NCBI GenBank assembly: GCA_013343275.1
Contig: CP046106.1
Location: 806,001-870,000 of the forward strand
Direction: 5' to 3'
DNA length: 64,000 nucleotides
Source: Candidatus Nanohaloarchaea archaeon
GTDB taxonomy: Archaea; Nanohalarchaeota; Nanosalinia; Nanosalinales; Nanosalinaceae
Of this stretch, positions 55,401-63,754 are shown piece by piece; position 1 is the stretch's first letter, and each line of letters opens with the position of its first letter. The translations under genes were made by a program, and so were the position numbers. A model generated the notes under the pieces. That model ran no database searches, had not been told where the DNA came from, and was given only the letters and a program-made list of their open reading frames with translations.

Positions 55401-55784
55401 CTATGGATCGCTGTTATCTTCTTCAAAATTCAGGGCCTTTGAATTGATACAGTATCTTTTGCCGGTAGGCTGCGGGCCGTCGTCGAATACATGGCCTAGG
55501 TGAGATCCACATTGTGAGCATAGTACTTCCACTCTGTTCATACCATGGCTCTGGTCTTCCTGAAGCTCAATGTTCTCCATCACAGCATCTTTGAAACTAG
55601 GCCACTTGTTGGAGCTAAACTTGTCCTCTGACTGGAAAAGTTTCTGTCCACAGGCCTTGCATCGGTAGATTCCTTCTTCGTCGTAATCGATATACTCTCC
55701 GGTTCCAGGAGCTTCTGTACCTGACTCTCTAAGTATACGGTATTCCTCCTCAGATAGTTTCTCTTTCAGTTCTTCCTCATCCAT
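55401..55784 (-). CDS. msrB: Peptide methionine-(R)-sulfoxide reductase MsrB
   Basis: 127-residue repair enzyme for oxidised methionine. The catalytic Cys is C112 in RYCINSKAL. The structural zinc is held by two CxxC pairs (C42/C45 and C89/C92). LGHVFDDGPQPTGKRYC is the family signature. The usual SGWPSF is NKWPSF. No resolving Cys is obvious in the usual place. Divergent from the DUF192 gene with crossing leaderless-type promoters in a 39-bp gap. Confidence 0.95.
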   Translation of the reverse strand: MDEEELKEKLSEEEYRILRESGTEAPGTGEYIDYDEEGIYRCKACGQKLFQSEDKFSSNKWPSFKDAVMENIELQEDQSHGMNRVEVLCSQCGSHLGHVFDDGPQPTGKRYCINSKALNFEEDNSDP

Positions 55785-55823
55785 GAAACATGATTTATGG
55801 CTTGTCCGGCAAATATCTTTTCC

Positions 55824-56162
55824 ATGGAGATCGATACAGGGGAGAAAGTTATCGAGGCAGAAGTAGCCAACACAGTTTTGAAAAGGGCGAAAGGCCTCGC
55901 TCTCAAAGATTCAGGCAAGATGCTTTTCCAGTTTAACAGAGACACTAATGCCAGTATAGATATGATGCTCCTCTCGGAACCTCTATACCTGTACTTCATG
56001 AACTCAGATAAAGAAGTGATCGATGTCCAGAAAGCTGAGCCATGGACCACAAACCCGAAGACCTGGAAGCTCTACTCTCCGGACAGACTTTACAGATATC
56101 TCCTGGAAAGCTTCGAGAAGCTGGAGATCGAGGAAGGCCAGCAGCTGGAATTTGACTTATAA
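55824..56162 (+). CDS. DUF192 family protein
   Basis: 112 residues. DUF192 core: VIEAEVANTVLKRAKGLALKD (conserved RxxGL region), MLFQFNRDTNASIDMMLLSEPLYLYFMNSDKEVIDVQKAEPW (normally MPFxFxxDxxxxxWMKNTxxPLDIxFID). No signal peptide, whereas many homologues are exported. The ATG at 55824 fits the family start and a TATA-like GATTTATGG about 27 bp upstream. Function unknown. Confidence 0.85.
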   Translation: MEIDTGEKVIEAEVANTVLKRAKGLALKDSGKMLFQFNRDTNASIDMMLLSEPLYLYFMNSDKEVIDVQKAEPWTTNPKTWKLYSPDRLYRYLLESFEKLEIEEGQQLEFDL

Positions 56163-56185
56163 GATTTCCAGATGAAATAAAGGTT

Positions 56186-56866
56186 ATGGAACTTTCAAAA
56201 TTCTGCCCAAGATGCGGCGAAGAAACAGACGCCCTTTATGGCGAAGGAAAGAAGCTGTGCGCTGACTGCTACACAGACAAGAATGATCTGCTGGATATAC
56301 CTGATAAGGTAGAGATAGATGTCTGTACGGTCTGCGGACGAATGAAACATCACGGCGAATGGATCGAGGCCTACTCTGTGCAGGATCAGCTTGCAGAGAA
56401 GTTCTCGGATTTCGCTGAGGAGGATGTCGAGATGCAGCTGCAGTTCTGGGAGGAGGAAGACCAGATGTACGTCAGAGTACATGCCAGTAAAGGCCCGATG
56501 GAGGACTCCTACGATACGCAGGTAGTTTTCAAGAACCAGCAGTGCAGAGACTGCTCCAAGTTCCAGGGAGGTTTCTACAAGGCCAAGATCCAGCTTCGTG
56601 GAGATACCGACCTCGAACCTGTATCAAACGATATCGTCGATAAAGCTGCTGAACTGACGAACGAAACACGTAAGGATTTCCTGGCTAACGTAGAGGAGAA
56701 CGATCACGGTTTCGACTTCTTCCTTTCTACAGAGCCTATGAACAAGAAAATTCTCGGCATGCTGAGAGATGAGTACGATCCCGAGATCAAGAGAAGCTAC
56801 GAGCTCGTTGGCGAAGAGAACGGCGAGAAGGTTTACCGGAATGTCGTATCAGTAAGACTAGATTAG
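56186..56866 (+). CDS. nmd3: Nmd3-like 60S/50S export-assembly factor homologue
   Basis: 226-residue archaeal Nmd3-type protein. The N-terminus contains zinc ribbons (KFCPRCGEETDALYGEGKKLCADCY; VCTVCGRMKHHGEW), with QQCRDCSKFQGGFYKAKIQLRG in the middle, and an eIF5A-like beta-rich end. In eukaryotes Nmd3 binds the large subunit; the archaeal role is probably ribosome assembly. CTTATAAGA lies about 25 bp before the ATG, so leaderless. Confidence 0.9.
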   Translation: MELSKFCPRCGEETDALYGEGKKLCADCYTDKNDLLDIPDKVEIDVCTVCGRMKHHGEWIEAYSVQDQLAEKFSDFAEEDVEMQLQFWEEEDQMYVRVHASKGPMEDSYDTQVVFKNQQCRDCSKFQGGFYKAKIQLRGDTDLEPVSNDIVDKAAELTNETRKDFLANVEENDHGFDFFLSTEPMNKKILGMLRDEYDPEIKRSYELVGEENGEKVYRNVVSVRLD

Positions 56867-56902
56867 AAAGACTATTAAAGCGAAATTGTACAGTTTGTTA
56901 AC

Positions 56903-57808
56903 ATGAGATCGAGACCTGTATTAGGTCTGTTAGTTCTAACAGTGATTGTTTCTGGCTGTGTAGGCCAGAGTCAAAATGTAGATAAACCGGCTTCGGACAG
57001 TGTTGATCTTTCGGAGTATAAGTCTAAGCTGACAGGTTCTTCTTTTCAGGTGACTTATGAGAATTCTCGAATGATAAGGAAGACGATAAGTGTTAGTCAA
57101 GGAAGGATAATGTTGATTAATTCTACGAGCATGACTTCTACTGTAAATAGTTATAATACTATCTATAGACCTCCCAAAGATAAGGATTCTGGAGCAGAAT
57201 ACCTTTGGTGCCTAGAGAAGGGCATGAATTGCCGTTATTACAGCGAAGGATTTGAGACGACGACACCGATATTCATAGAAGATATTACAGATATTGAAGT
57301 AAGCAAAATCGGTTCTAAAAGCGTCAATGGTAGAGGATGTACTCGTTACAGATTTACATCAGTGAAGCCTGGAATCTTCGGCAAAGGGTTGAAAAACAAA
57401 CTCGGGAGATACGGAAAAATTAACGCCACAGCATGTCTGGATGAACAGGAAGGATTTATTGTGTCGCTAACAGGAACGGCAGAGACGAAGTATGGTAAAA
57501 CAGAGTACAGTTACAAGGCCGTAGGGTTCCAGAACGAGGTAATTGAAGCTCAACCTCCAGCAGCTGCAGTCAACCTAAACTGTGAGCAAAAAACCGGAGA
57601 AGTAGCCGTCTTCACAGACCCCACAGAAGTCAAAATAAAGCTGAAAGCATCCAATGGGGGCACTGCCAGCACCACTACTGTAGAACTAAGTCAGAACTGG
57701 GAAAACAGGCAAATTTCAGGGCTGAACTTCCCTGAATCAAGTTTTATGGTGTTTCCCTACATCAGCGGTGAAAAAATCAAGGAAGGTGCCTCAGCATGCC
57801 TTTCATAG
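56903..57808 (+). CDS. Predicted lipoprotein, 301 residues
   Basis: The signal VLGLLVLTVIVSGCVGQ has a lipobox Cys. The mature region is beta-rich with Cys pairs (LWCLEKGMNCRYY; RGCTRYRF...NATACLDEQEG; LNCEQ...SACLS). The C-terminal 75 residues look like a separate beta domain. CTATTAAAG is about 25 bp upstream of the ATG. No family recognised; a single-gene unit unlike the three-gene lipoprotein operon at 16-19 kb. Confidence 0.78.
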   Translation: MRSRPVLGLLVLTVIVSGCVGQSQNVDKPASDSVDLSEYKSKLTGSSFQVTYENSRMIRKTISVSQGRIMLINSTSMTSTVNSYNTIYRPPKDKDSGAEYLWCLEKGMNCRYYSEGFETTTPIFIEDITDIEVSKIGSKSVNGRGCTRYRFTSVKPGIFGKGLKNKLGRYGKINATACLDEQEGFIVSLTGTAETKYGKTEYSYKAVGFQNEVIEAQPPAAAVNLNCEQKTGEVAVFTDPTEVKIKLKASNGGTASTTTVELSQNWENRQISGLNFPESSFMVFPYISGEKIKEGASACLS

Positions 57809-57948
57809 ACGAAAGGTCTTCAAAACCAGAGATATGAATAGCAGAACTGTCAAGAGAGTATTACTGTCCCATAACTGTACATCGATAAAAATATTCAGAA
57901 AAACTGCAGTTACATAATCTTTAATTATGAGTGGACCATAGTAAACCT

Positions 57949-58119
57949 ATGTACTCTCATAAAGAAAGACTGTTAATGGCCAGTCTGGGAGCAGTCCTAA
58001 TTCTAAGTTATTATGCCTCTAAAGCAGTTCTCGGCGAGAGCCTAATTTTGAAGATATTCTTCGGAACGCTGCTACTAATAACATCAGCAATATCAAGCAA
58101 GAAGCAGCTAGGCCTATAA
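57949..58119 (+). CDS. Small two-helix membrane protein, 56 residues
   Basis: MYSHKERLLMASLGAVLILSYYASKAVLG then LILKIFFGTLLLITSAISSKKQLGL: two hydrophobic helices with a basic end. The ATG at 57949 sits about 26 bp below TCTTTAATTATG, fitting a leaderless gene; an in-frame GTG at 57931 is less likely. Unrecognised. Confidence 0.5.
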   Translation: MYSHKERLLMASLGAVLILSYYASKAVLGESLILKIFFGTLLLITSAISSKKQLGL

Positions 58120-58379
58120 ACCATTTTAAGTACGGGAAAGAGAGTAAAAACTTCTGAATGCTGTATTTTCCTATATAGATTATAGTATCTCTCCCTTTAT
58201 TCTCAGAACCTGATTCTGCATAAATCCGGGACAAGTCAGAGCTAGCACAGTTATGAATACCTCTAGGGCGTTATTACCTGACTACATATACCGCTGTCTC
58301 GGCTATGCTGAGAACTCGTCCAGAATTTCATTCAGGAAGCCAAATCAGAGTTAAAAATGTTCCCGCAGAAAGTTTTTCT
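58120..58379. other. Intergenic region before aIF1A
   Basis: This 260-bp gap holds AT-rich runs (TTTTCCTATATAGATTATAG near 58162) and GAGTTAAAAATG about 27 bp before the aIF1A ATG, the probable promoter. I see no other gene; a frame reading into aIF1A from 58305 lacks family similarity. Confidence 0.5.
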
Positions 58380-58694
58380 ATGAGCAATCAAGACGAAGAG
58401 GAGCAAGTAAAAAGAGTACGCAGGCCGGAAGGCGATGAAGTGCTCGGAATTGTACTAAGAAAAGAAGGAGGCGGAAAATACCGCGTATACTGTACAGATG
58501 GCGAAGAAAGAATCTGCCGAATCCCTGGATCGAAGAAGAGAGGCCTATGGGTGAAAAGAGACTCTGTAGTACTAGTTGATCCATGGGATATCCAGGGCGA
58601 CGAAAAAGGAGACATCGTAAACAGCTACTCCAACGCAGAGACACGATGGCTTGAAGACCACGACTTCCTAGACGAGATAGAGGAATTTCTCTAA
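58380..58694 (+). CDS. eif1a: Translation initiation factor aIF1A
   Basis: 104-residue OB-fold initiation factor acting at the A site of the small subunit. RRPEGDEVLGIVLRKEGGGKYRVYCTDGEERICRIPGSKKRGLWVKRDSVVLVDPWDIQGDEKGDIV is diagnostic. The ATG at 58380 gives the usual short acidic start. TATA-like GTTAAAAATG is about 27 bp upstream. It is followed by the Rio1 kinase and KH-domain genes, a widely conserved archaeal order. Confidence 0.95.
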   Translation: MSNQDEEEQVKRVRRPEGDEVLGIVLRKEGGGKYRVYCTDGEERICRIPGSKKRGLWVKRDSVVLVDPWDIQGDEKGDIVNSYSNAETRWLEDHDFLDEIEEFL

Positions 58695-58719
58695 CCATTT
58701 TCCCACCAACTAATTTCTT

Positions 58720-59493
58720 ATGAAAGACGAAAATATAGACTTCCGCGAACGCTGGAAAGAAAGAAGCCGCCAGATGTTTGACAGCTCAGAAGGAAAAAAG
58801 GCCTTCGAAAACGTATTCGACAACGAAACCAAGAAAGCTTTGCTTAAACTGGGCGATAGAAAAGTTCTCGACCGACTGTACGGCACGATAGAATCCGGAA
58901 AGGAATCAGCAGTTTTCCTGGCAGATACATCCGAAGGAGAAAGAGTAATAGTCAAGATATACATGACACAGGCCGGTTCCTTCCGGGAAATGGAGAAATA
59001 TCTCCGGGGAGATCAGAGGTTCAGGAACTTCAAATCCGACAGGAGATCAGTAATCAATGAATGGTGTAAGAAAGAGTTCAAGAACCTGAAAAAAGCCGCT
59101 AACGTAGTTAGATGTCCGGAGCCGAAGGCCTTCCAGAAAAACATACTTGTAATGGAGTTTATAGGCGAAGAGTTCTCCCCCTACCCTAAACTGAAGGATG
59201 TGGAAATTGAGAACCCTGAAGAGGCCTTTCAGAAGATAAAAAGAAACATTAAGGAGCTCTGGCAGGAAGAAAAAATGGTTCACGGCGACCTGTCCGAGTA
59301 CAATATCCTGATGACTGAAGAGCAGGAGGTATGGATTGATTTCTCACAGGGAGTCCACAAATCCCATCCAGAGGCCGTAGAACTGCTTAAAAGAGATGTC
59401 AAGAATATGGCCTCTTTCTTCAACAGGCAGGGTGCCGACATCGATGAACAGGAAGCGGTACAACAGGTTTTAGACGCTCTAGAGGACCTGTAA
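58720..59493 (+). CDS. rio1: Rio1-type atypical serine kinase/ATPase
   Basis: 257 residues, matures the small ribosomal subunit. The nucleotide loop is IESGKESAVF (58-66, normally STGKEAxV), Lys in VKIY (79), catalytic D190 and N195 in HGDLSEYNIL, metal-binding D207 in WIDFSQG. It lies between aIF1A and the KH-domain protein, its usual neighbours. Rio1 is archaeal/eukaryotic. The start LPS is short and acidic. Confidence 0.95.
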   Translation: MKDENIDFRERWKERSRQMFDSSEGKKAFENVFDNETKKALLKLGDRKVLDRLYGTIESGKESAVFLADTSEGERVIVKIYMTQAGSFREMEKYLRGDQRFRNFKSDRRSVINEWCKKEFKNLKKAANVVRCPEPKAFQKNILVMEFIGEEFSPYPKLKDVEIENPEEAFQKIKRNIKELWQEEKMVHGDLSEYNILMTEEQEVWIDFSQGVHKSHPEAVELLKRDVKNMASFFNRQGADIDEQEAVQQVLDALEDL

Positions 59494-59546
59494 AACAGTT
59501 TTAAGGTATAAAAAGCTTGTCAGGCCCATAATATATAGAAAGTATA

Positions 59547-60050
59547 ATGAAGGAAGTGATGGTGCCTGAGGATAGAATTGGGGCTGTAATAGGTTCTGAC
59601 GGTGAGACCAAGGAAGAGCTTGAAGATCTCACTGACTGCGACGTTACTATAGAGGACAACCAGGTAGCGATCGACGGAGAACCTCTGGAAGAAATGGATG
59701 CCCAGAAAATAGTGAAGGCAATTGGCAGAGGTTTCAACCCTGAAAAGGCCTTCAAGCTTGTCGAAAGAGATGTAACACTACATTTAATGGATATCGGCCG
59801 CTATGCAAATACGAAGAACGCTGAAGAACGATTGAAAGGCCGTGTAATCGGTAGAGAGGGTGAGGCCCGTAAACACATCGAGAAGATGGCACAGGTAGAT
59901 ATCTCTGTTTATGGAACTACTATCGGAATAATTGGGAAGGCCCAGAATATTGAGGTCGCAATGGAAGCTATCAACATGCTCTTGAACGGTAGCTCTCACT
60001 CAACAGCATATAATTACCTGGAGAAAAATCAGGATAAGATAAAAAGGTAG
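59547..60050 (+). CDS. aDim2/Pno1-like KH-domain protein
   Basis: 167 residues with two KH modules. KH1: MVPEDRIGAVIGSDGETKEELEDLTDCDVTIE (GxxG as GSDG). KH2: RLKGRVIGREGEARKHIEKMAQVDISVYGTTIGIIG (GxxG as GREG). Archaeal relative of Dim2/Pno1, which binds the 3' end of 16S rRNA during maturation and works with Rio1. TATA-like ATAATATATAG lies just upstream, with GGTATAAAAAG further up. Confidence 0.92.
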   Translation: MKEVMVPEDRIGAVIGSDGETKEELEDLTDCDVTIEDNQVAIDGEPLEEMDAQKIVKAIGRGFNPEKAFKLVERDVTLHLMDIGRYANTKNAEERLKGRVIGREGEARKHIEKMAQVDISVYGTTIGIIGKAQNIEVAMEAINMLLNGSSHSTAYNYLEKNQDKIKR

Positions 60051-60069
60051 ATTTGAAAAACGTGATATT

Positions 60070-61662
60070 ATGGCAAACGGAGTAGAAGAAGGCATGGAAG
60101 CAGAAGGCGGAGACCATAGAGAGATTTCCGTCGCTGAATTCTTTGAGAAAAACAAACACCTTCTAGGTTTCGAAAACGCGCAGAAATCCATTATAACGGT
60201 AGTTAAAGAAGCTGTGGACAACTCGCTGGACGCATGTGAGGAAGATGAGATTCTTCCGGAAGTACACGTCCTTATAGATGAATATGCTGACGACAAATGC
60301 AGGATAGAGATCAGAGACAACGCTATAGGACTGGATAGAGAGACAATTCCAAAAGTTTTCGGTAAGCTTCTCTACGGTTCCAAGTTCCACAAGCTCCAGC
60401 AGAGCCGTGGACAGCAGGGAATAGGAATTTCTGCGTCCGCAATGTACGCACAGTTGACAACAGGAGAGCCTGTTACAGTCTACTCCAAGCAGGAAGGCGA
60501 GCCATGCCACAGATTCGTTGTAAGAATTGATACAGAGGAGAACGAGCCAGAAATTATAGAAGACGAAGTAGTAGATCCAGAGAGTGATGAATTCCCTGGC
60601 GACAAAGACTACTACTTCGATCACGGAACCAGCATCGAAATGAACGTAGAGGCCAAGTACACAAGAGGCCACCACTCAGTATACAACTACCTCAAGCACA
60701 CGGCAATCATGAACCCGTACGCAAGGATTGTTCTACGGGAGCCTGATGGAAACAAGGTAGAGTTCCCGAGAGTTTCGAAGGATCTACCTGAGAAGCCGAA
60801 GGAAATCAAGCCCCACCTGCACGGTGTAGAACTGGGCGTAGTTCTCAGAATGATTGACAACAGCGATGCAAGAACAGTAAGCAGCTTCCTGCAGAACGAG
60901 TTCACAAGAGTAGGAAGAACCTCCGCACAGGAAGTATGCGACGAAGCAGGAATCGACGACGGCAGAAGACCAAATACATTAGACAAAGACGAAGTAGAGG
61001 ATCTGCTAGACGCAGCAGAGAGGGTAAACCTTCAGAGCCCGCCGACAGACTGCCTATCGCCTATCGGAGAGGAACTGATGGAGAAAGGCCTGACAAAAGA
61101 ACTCAACCCGGAGTTTACAGAAACAATTACTCGAAAACCAACAGTATACAAAGGAAATCCTTTCCAGGTAGAAGTAGGCCTTGCATGGGGAGGAGACATC
61201 GAAGACGAAGGAAGCTTCGAAGAACTAAGATACGCAAACAAAGTACCGCTACTATACAAAAAGAGTGCATGCGTAACGACAAAGGCTATTGAGAACGTTT
61301 CCTGGAACCGTTACAATATCAGCCAGACAGGAAACAGGCCTCAAGGCCCACTGTACATCTCCATCCACATAGCCTCCGTATGGGTACCTTTCACATCTGA
61401 AGGAAAGGAAGCCGTAGCCAACTATGACCCTATCCGGAAAGAGATGAAGCTGGCCCTGCAGGAAGCAGGAAGAAAGCTTGGAAAGTACCTCAAAAGGAAG
61501 GAAAGGAAGGAGATTCAGGAAAAGAAGAAGAGGCAGCTTACAAGCTACGCTCAGGAAATGGGGCCTGCAATCGCCCAGCTTGCCGGTGAAGGAGATCCAG
61601 AAGAAATCGAAGAAGAAATACAGGCCATGGTGCAAAGGGATTACAACCCTGAGCAGCTTTAG
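60070..61662 (+). CDS. top6B: DNA topoisomerase VI subunit B
   Basis: 530-residue ATPase subunit of archaeal type IIB topoisomerase. GHKL motifs: E47/N51 in VVKEAVDNSLDACEED, DNAIGLDRETIPKVFGKLLYGSKFH, and SRGQQGIGISASAMYAQLTTG. A helix-2-turn-helix and a transducer domain follow, with the conserved Lys in NRPQGP...ISIHIASVWVPFTSEGKEAVA. It pairs with Top6A downstream, separated by a 16-codon mini-gene. This enzyme relieves supercoils and decatenates. Confidence 0.97.
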   Translation: MANGVEEGMEAEGGDHREISVAEFFEKNKHLLGFENAQKSIITVVKEAVDNSLDACEEDEILPEVHVLIDEYADDKCRIEIRDNAIGLDRETIPKVFGKLLYGSKFHKLQQSRGQQGIGISASAMYAQLTTGEPVTVYSKQEGEPCHRFVVRIDTEENEPEIIEDEVVDPESDEFPGDKDYYFDHGTSIEMNVEAKYTRGHHSVYNYLKHTAIMNPYARIVLREPDGNKVEFPRVSKDLPEKPKEIKPHLHGVELGVVLRMIDNSDARTVSSFLQNEFTRVGRTSAQEVCDEAGIDDGRRPNTLDKDEVEDLLDAAERVNLQSPPTDCLSPIGEELMEKGLTKELNPEFTETITRKPTVYKGNPFQVEVGLAWGGDIEDEGSFEELRYANKVPLLYKKSACVTTKAIENVSWNRYNISQTGNRPQGPLYISIHIASVWVPFTSEGKEAVANYDPIRKEMKLALQEAGRKLGKYLKRKERKEIQEKKKRQLTSYAQEMGPAIAQLAGEGDPEEIEEEIQAMVQRDYNPEQL

Positions 61663-61672
61663 GTGATCAAGA

Positions 61673-61723
61673 ATGAAAATCAAAGATTTTCCAGTTTACT
61701 TACACACAGAAGGTGAGAAGTAA
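61673..61723 (+). CDS. 16-codon mini-gene linking top6B and top6A
   Basis: MKIKDFPVYLHTEGEK is framed by a GGTGATC ribosome-binding site (61662-61668) and a TAA overlapping the Top6A ATG (TAATG). The first codons form a perfect hairpin (GAAAATC-AAA-GATTTTC, 61675-61691), like hairpin 1 of copy B, and the peptide start MKIKDF matches MKIADF there. The second hairpin is absent, and GGTGAG before top6A could serve as its own site. Confidence 0.45.
   Translation: MKIKDFPVYLHTEGEK
61675..61691 (+). repeat. Half dual-hairpin element, copy C
   Basis: GAAAATC and GATTTTC pair perfectly across loop AAA. The stem is identical to hairpin 1 of copy B at 4914-4930. The region where a second hairpin would stand (61692-61722) has no clear inverted repeat. 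Confidence 0.5.
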
Positions 61724-62853
61724 TGCCAAAGAAAGATCTAGCAAATGATGAACGCACCCTAGATAAGTTGACACGTCTAGGGCAGAAACTTAGAAACCAG
61801 CTTAAAGACCCTGAGAACGATAACTTGACGATTGATACAAAGGTAAGATCCCGTTCCAACGTTGAATACGACGAAGAAGAAGGAAGGCTTTCGCTTGGAG
61901 ACAGTTACTCCACAAGAAAGTTCCTGAACATCAGCCACGCCAGAAAGTTCATGCAGACAACTCTCGTAGCGAACAAGGCAAAGGAACTGGTCGAGCAGGG
62001 AAGAACAGCATCGATCAGAGAGGTCTACTACCAGCTGAAGCACAGCGTACCCGGCCTTGACGAAAACACGTTCGAAGACCAGGACGAATCCAACAACGTA
62101 GTAGTCGATATCGAGACAGCAACAGGCGCAATCAGAGAGGATCTACACCTGTTCGCAGAACCAAAAGGACGTCTCTTCGGACCGATCAAGATCAACGACT
62201 CCGGAGACATAATCGACGGTATGAGCATGGGATCAGCAGGAATGGCAATCCCATCGATCGTCGACCACCTCGAGTTCGAAGAACACTCCGCAGACTTCAT
62301 CCTCGTAGTCGAGACATCTGCGATGGTTAACAGACTGGTCGAAGAAGACTTCCACGACGAACACAACGCAATCCTGATCGGAACAGGAGGACAGCCAGCA
62401 CGTGGAGCAAGAAGACTCATCAACATGATGCACAACGAACTGGATCTACCCGTCTACGTATTCACAGACGGCGACCCATGGGGATACTACATCTACTCAG
62501 TCCTCAAATCCGGCTCCATGAGCCTCGCCTTCCAGTCCGACAGACTAGCAACACCGGACGCCAAGCTTATCGGTATGACAATGGAAGATATCGAGGAATA
62601 CGGCCTCGAACACGTAACAGAAGACCTGAAAGGAAAGCCGAAAGACAGTGGAGGCCCAACCAAGGACTTCAAGAGAATCCACGACGTCATGGACTACGAA
62701 TGGATGCAGACCGACGACTGGCAGAAACAGTTCCAGAAAATGCTCGACAAAGGCGTCAGAGTAGAACAACAGGCCCTAGCATCACAGAGCCTGGAGTTCG
62801 TGGCCAACGAGTATCTGCCGAAGAAGATCGAGAACAAAGAGTTCCTGGATTAG
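61723..62853 (+). CDS. top6A: DNA topoisomerase VI subunit A (Spo11-like)
   Basis: 376-residue DNA-cleaving subunit. The catalytic Tyr is Y103 in SIREVYYQLKHS (5Y-CAP/winged-helix domain). The Toprim domain has the Glu in VVETSAM and the metal pair in FTDGDPWGYYIY. The usual partner Top6B lies upstream. The start overlaps the stop of the 16-codon mini-gene. Together the two subunits make the complete enzyme. Confidence 0.97.
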   Translation: MPKKDLANDERTLDKLTRLGQKLRNQLKDPENDNLTIDTKVRSRSNVEYDEEEGRLSLGDSYSTRKFLNISHARKFMQTTLVANKAKELVEQGRTASIREVYYQLKHSVPGLDENTFEDQDESNNVVVDIETATGAIREDLHLFAEPKGRLFGPIKINDSGDIIDGMSMGSAGMAIPSIVDHLEFEEHSADFILVVETSAMVNRLVEEDFHDEHNAILIGTGGQPARGARRLINMMHNELDLPVYVFTDGDPWGYYIYSVLKSGSMSLAFQSDRLATPDAKLIGMTMEDIEEYGLEHVTEDLKGKPKDSGGPTKDFKRIHDVMDYEWMQTDDWQKQFQKMLDKGVRVEQQALASQSLEFVANEYLPKKIENKEFLD

Positions 62854-62875
62854 ACCTGGTATAGGTAAAAATTGT

Positions 62876-62915
62876 AAAGGCCTTTTATAGGGCCTTTAGC
62901 TTTTACTTCTCTTTT
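62876..62915 (+). terminator. Probable terminator after top6A
   Basis: AAAGGCC (62876-62882) and GGCCTTT (62891-62897) can pair, followed by the T-rich TTTTACTTCTCTTTTTCTAC. Archaeal termination needs mainly the T-tract; the hairpin itself is two overlapping AGGCCT-like half sites and may be incidental. Confidence 0.5.
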
Positions 62916-62916
62916 T

Positions 62917-63456
62917 CTACTTGATTTTAACGCGGTGACGCTTGTATGCGTCGTTAAGTCCATCTGCAGCTTCCTGTAGTGTCGCATCACGGCTGCCCTG
63001 AAGTCTGGAGTTGATCATTGCAAAACTTCCTCCTACAGCAAGGCCTGGGAGAGCAATCTCAGCATCTCCTGTTGCTGCACCTACAGCGGCACCGGCAAGG
63101 CCTCCAGCAGTACCTATATCAGATACCTTGGCCTTGAGATCCTGCTTATTGTACTTATCTGTAGCTCTTTCATGATTCATACCATCTACATCGTCTTCAG
63201 CCTGTTCAAATGCATCGTCGTAACGACCTTCTAGAGCCGCCGCAACTGTATACTCCAGAGCATCCCGACCTTTCTCCAGAATGCTTCCCTCCATAATTTC
63301 ATCCGCATCATCTCTATCTACCTCAATATCGATACCATTCACCTGGCCATGCTCAAGCAGATCAGTCATGGCCTCGTAGTCGTTATTTCTGTACATATCA
63401 CGGACACGAACAGTTTGACCATTGTCCACATCCTCAAGATAATCTTCAAGTCTCAT
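62917..63456 (-). CDS. Glycine-zipper protein, 179 residues
   Basis: Unrecognised acidic helical N-terminal region (LEDYLEDVDNGQTVRVRDMYRNNDYEAMTDLLEHG...) with a repeat-like helix, then an alanine/glycine-rich hydrophobic stretch (about 113-150: IGTAGGLAGAAVGAATGDAEIALPGLAVGGSFAMI) typical of glycine zippers, and a short basic end. No signal peptide. The upstream region carries a weaker copy of the shared TTTAC..CTAT..GTAACAAC block. A membrane-inserting or assembly role is possible but unproven. Confidence 0.7.
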   Translation of the reverse strand: MRLEDYLEDVDNGQTVRVRDMYRNNDYEAMTDLLEHGQVNGIDIEVDRDDADEIMEGSILEKGRDALEYTVAAALEGRYDDAFEQAEDDVDGMNHERATDKYNKQDLKAKVSDIGTAGGLAGAAVGAATGDAEIALPGLAVGGSFAMINSRLQGSRDATLQEAADGLNDAYKRHRVKIK

Positions 63457-63478
63457 GTTGTTACTGTATAGTTGTAAA
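63457..63478 (-). promoter_or_regulatory. Weaker copy of the upstream block, before glycine-zipper gene
   Basis: The minus strand reads TTTACAACTATACAGTAACAAC directly before the ATG, with GTTAAAAG at TATA distance. Compare 29271-29290 (TTTTTACTATAAGGTAACAA). Confidence 0.35.
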
Positions 63479-63604
63479 CTTTTAACTGTTGTGGTCTTTT
63501 ATGGCGTTGGTGGCTGGTAGAGACAGAGAGTTTAGGATCGAAAGAATAGATACCTACCGTTTAAAAGATTCTCGTTCTATCACTACAGTACAGACCTGTA
63601 CAAG

Positions 63605-63692
63605 GCCCAGGTAGCTCAGCAGGTAGAGCGCCACGCTGTTAAACTTTAATACAGATACGTGGTGGTCGCAGGTTCGAGCCCTGCCCTGGGCG
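63605..63692 (+). tRNA. tRNA-Asn (GTT) with 15-nt intron
   Basis: Acceptor stem GCCCAGG/CCTGGGC with discriminator G. Anticodon stem CCACG/CGTGG, spliced loop CTGTTAA (anticodon GTT). T-arm GCAGG-TTCGAGC-CCTGC. A 15-nt insert (63642-63656, AACTTTAATACAGAT, boundary ambiguous by one base) follows position 37. CTGT of the loop can pair with ACAG of the insert, giving a bulge-helix-bulge-like shape. Confidence 0.93.
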
Positions 63693-63754
63693 CTGATCTT
63701 TCTACCTCTTTACTGGCATCTTGTGTTATAAATGAGCGATGATAATTACTTGTT

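Noticed and set aside
55381-55510. Plus-strand frame beginning at the GTG that ends hairpin copy D
   Set aside because: It runs antisense through msrB with no family similarity and no codon bias, so it is most likely a shadow frame.
62876-62897. Counting the AAAGGCC/GGCCTTT hairpin as another dual-hairpin copy
   Set aside because: It has one stem only, an 8-nt loop, no TGA..GCA spacer and no terminal GARTG; it fits a terminator or two nearby AGGCCT-type sites.
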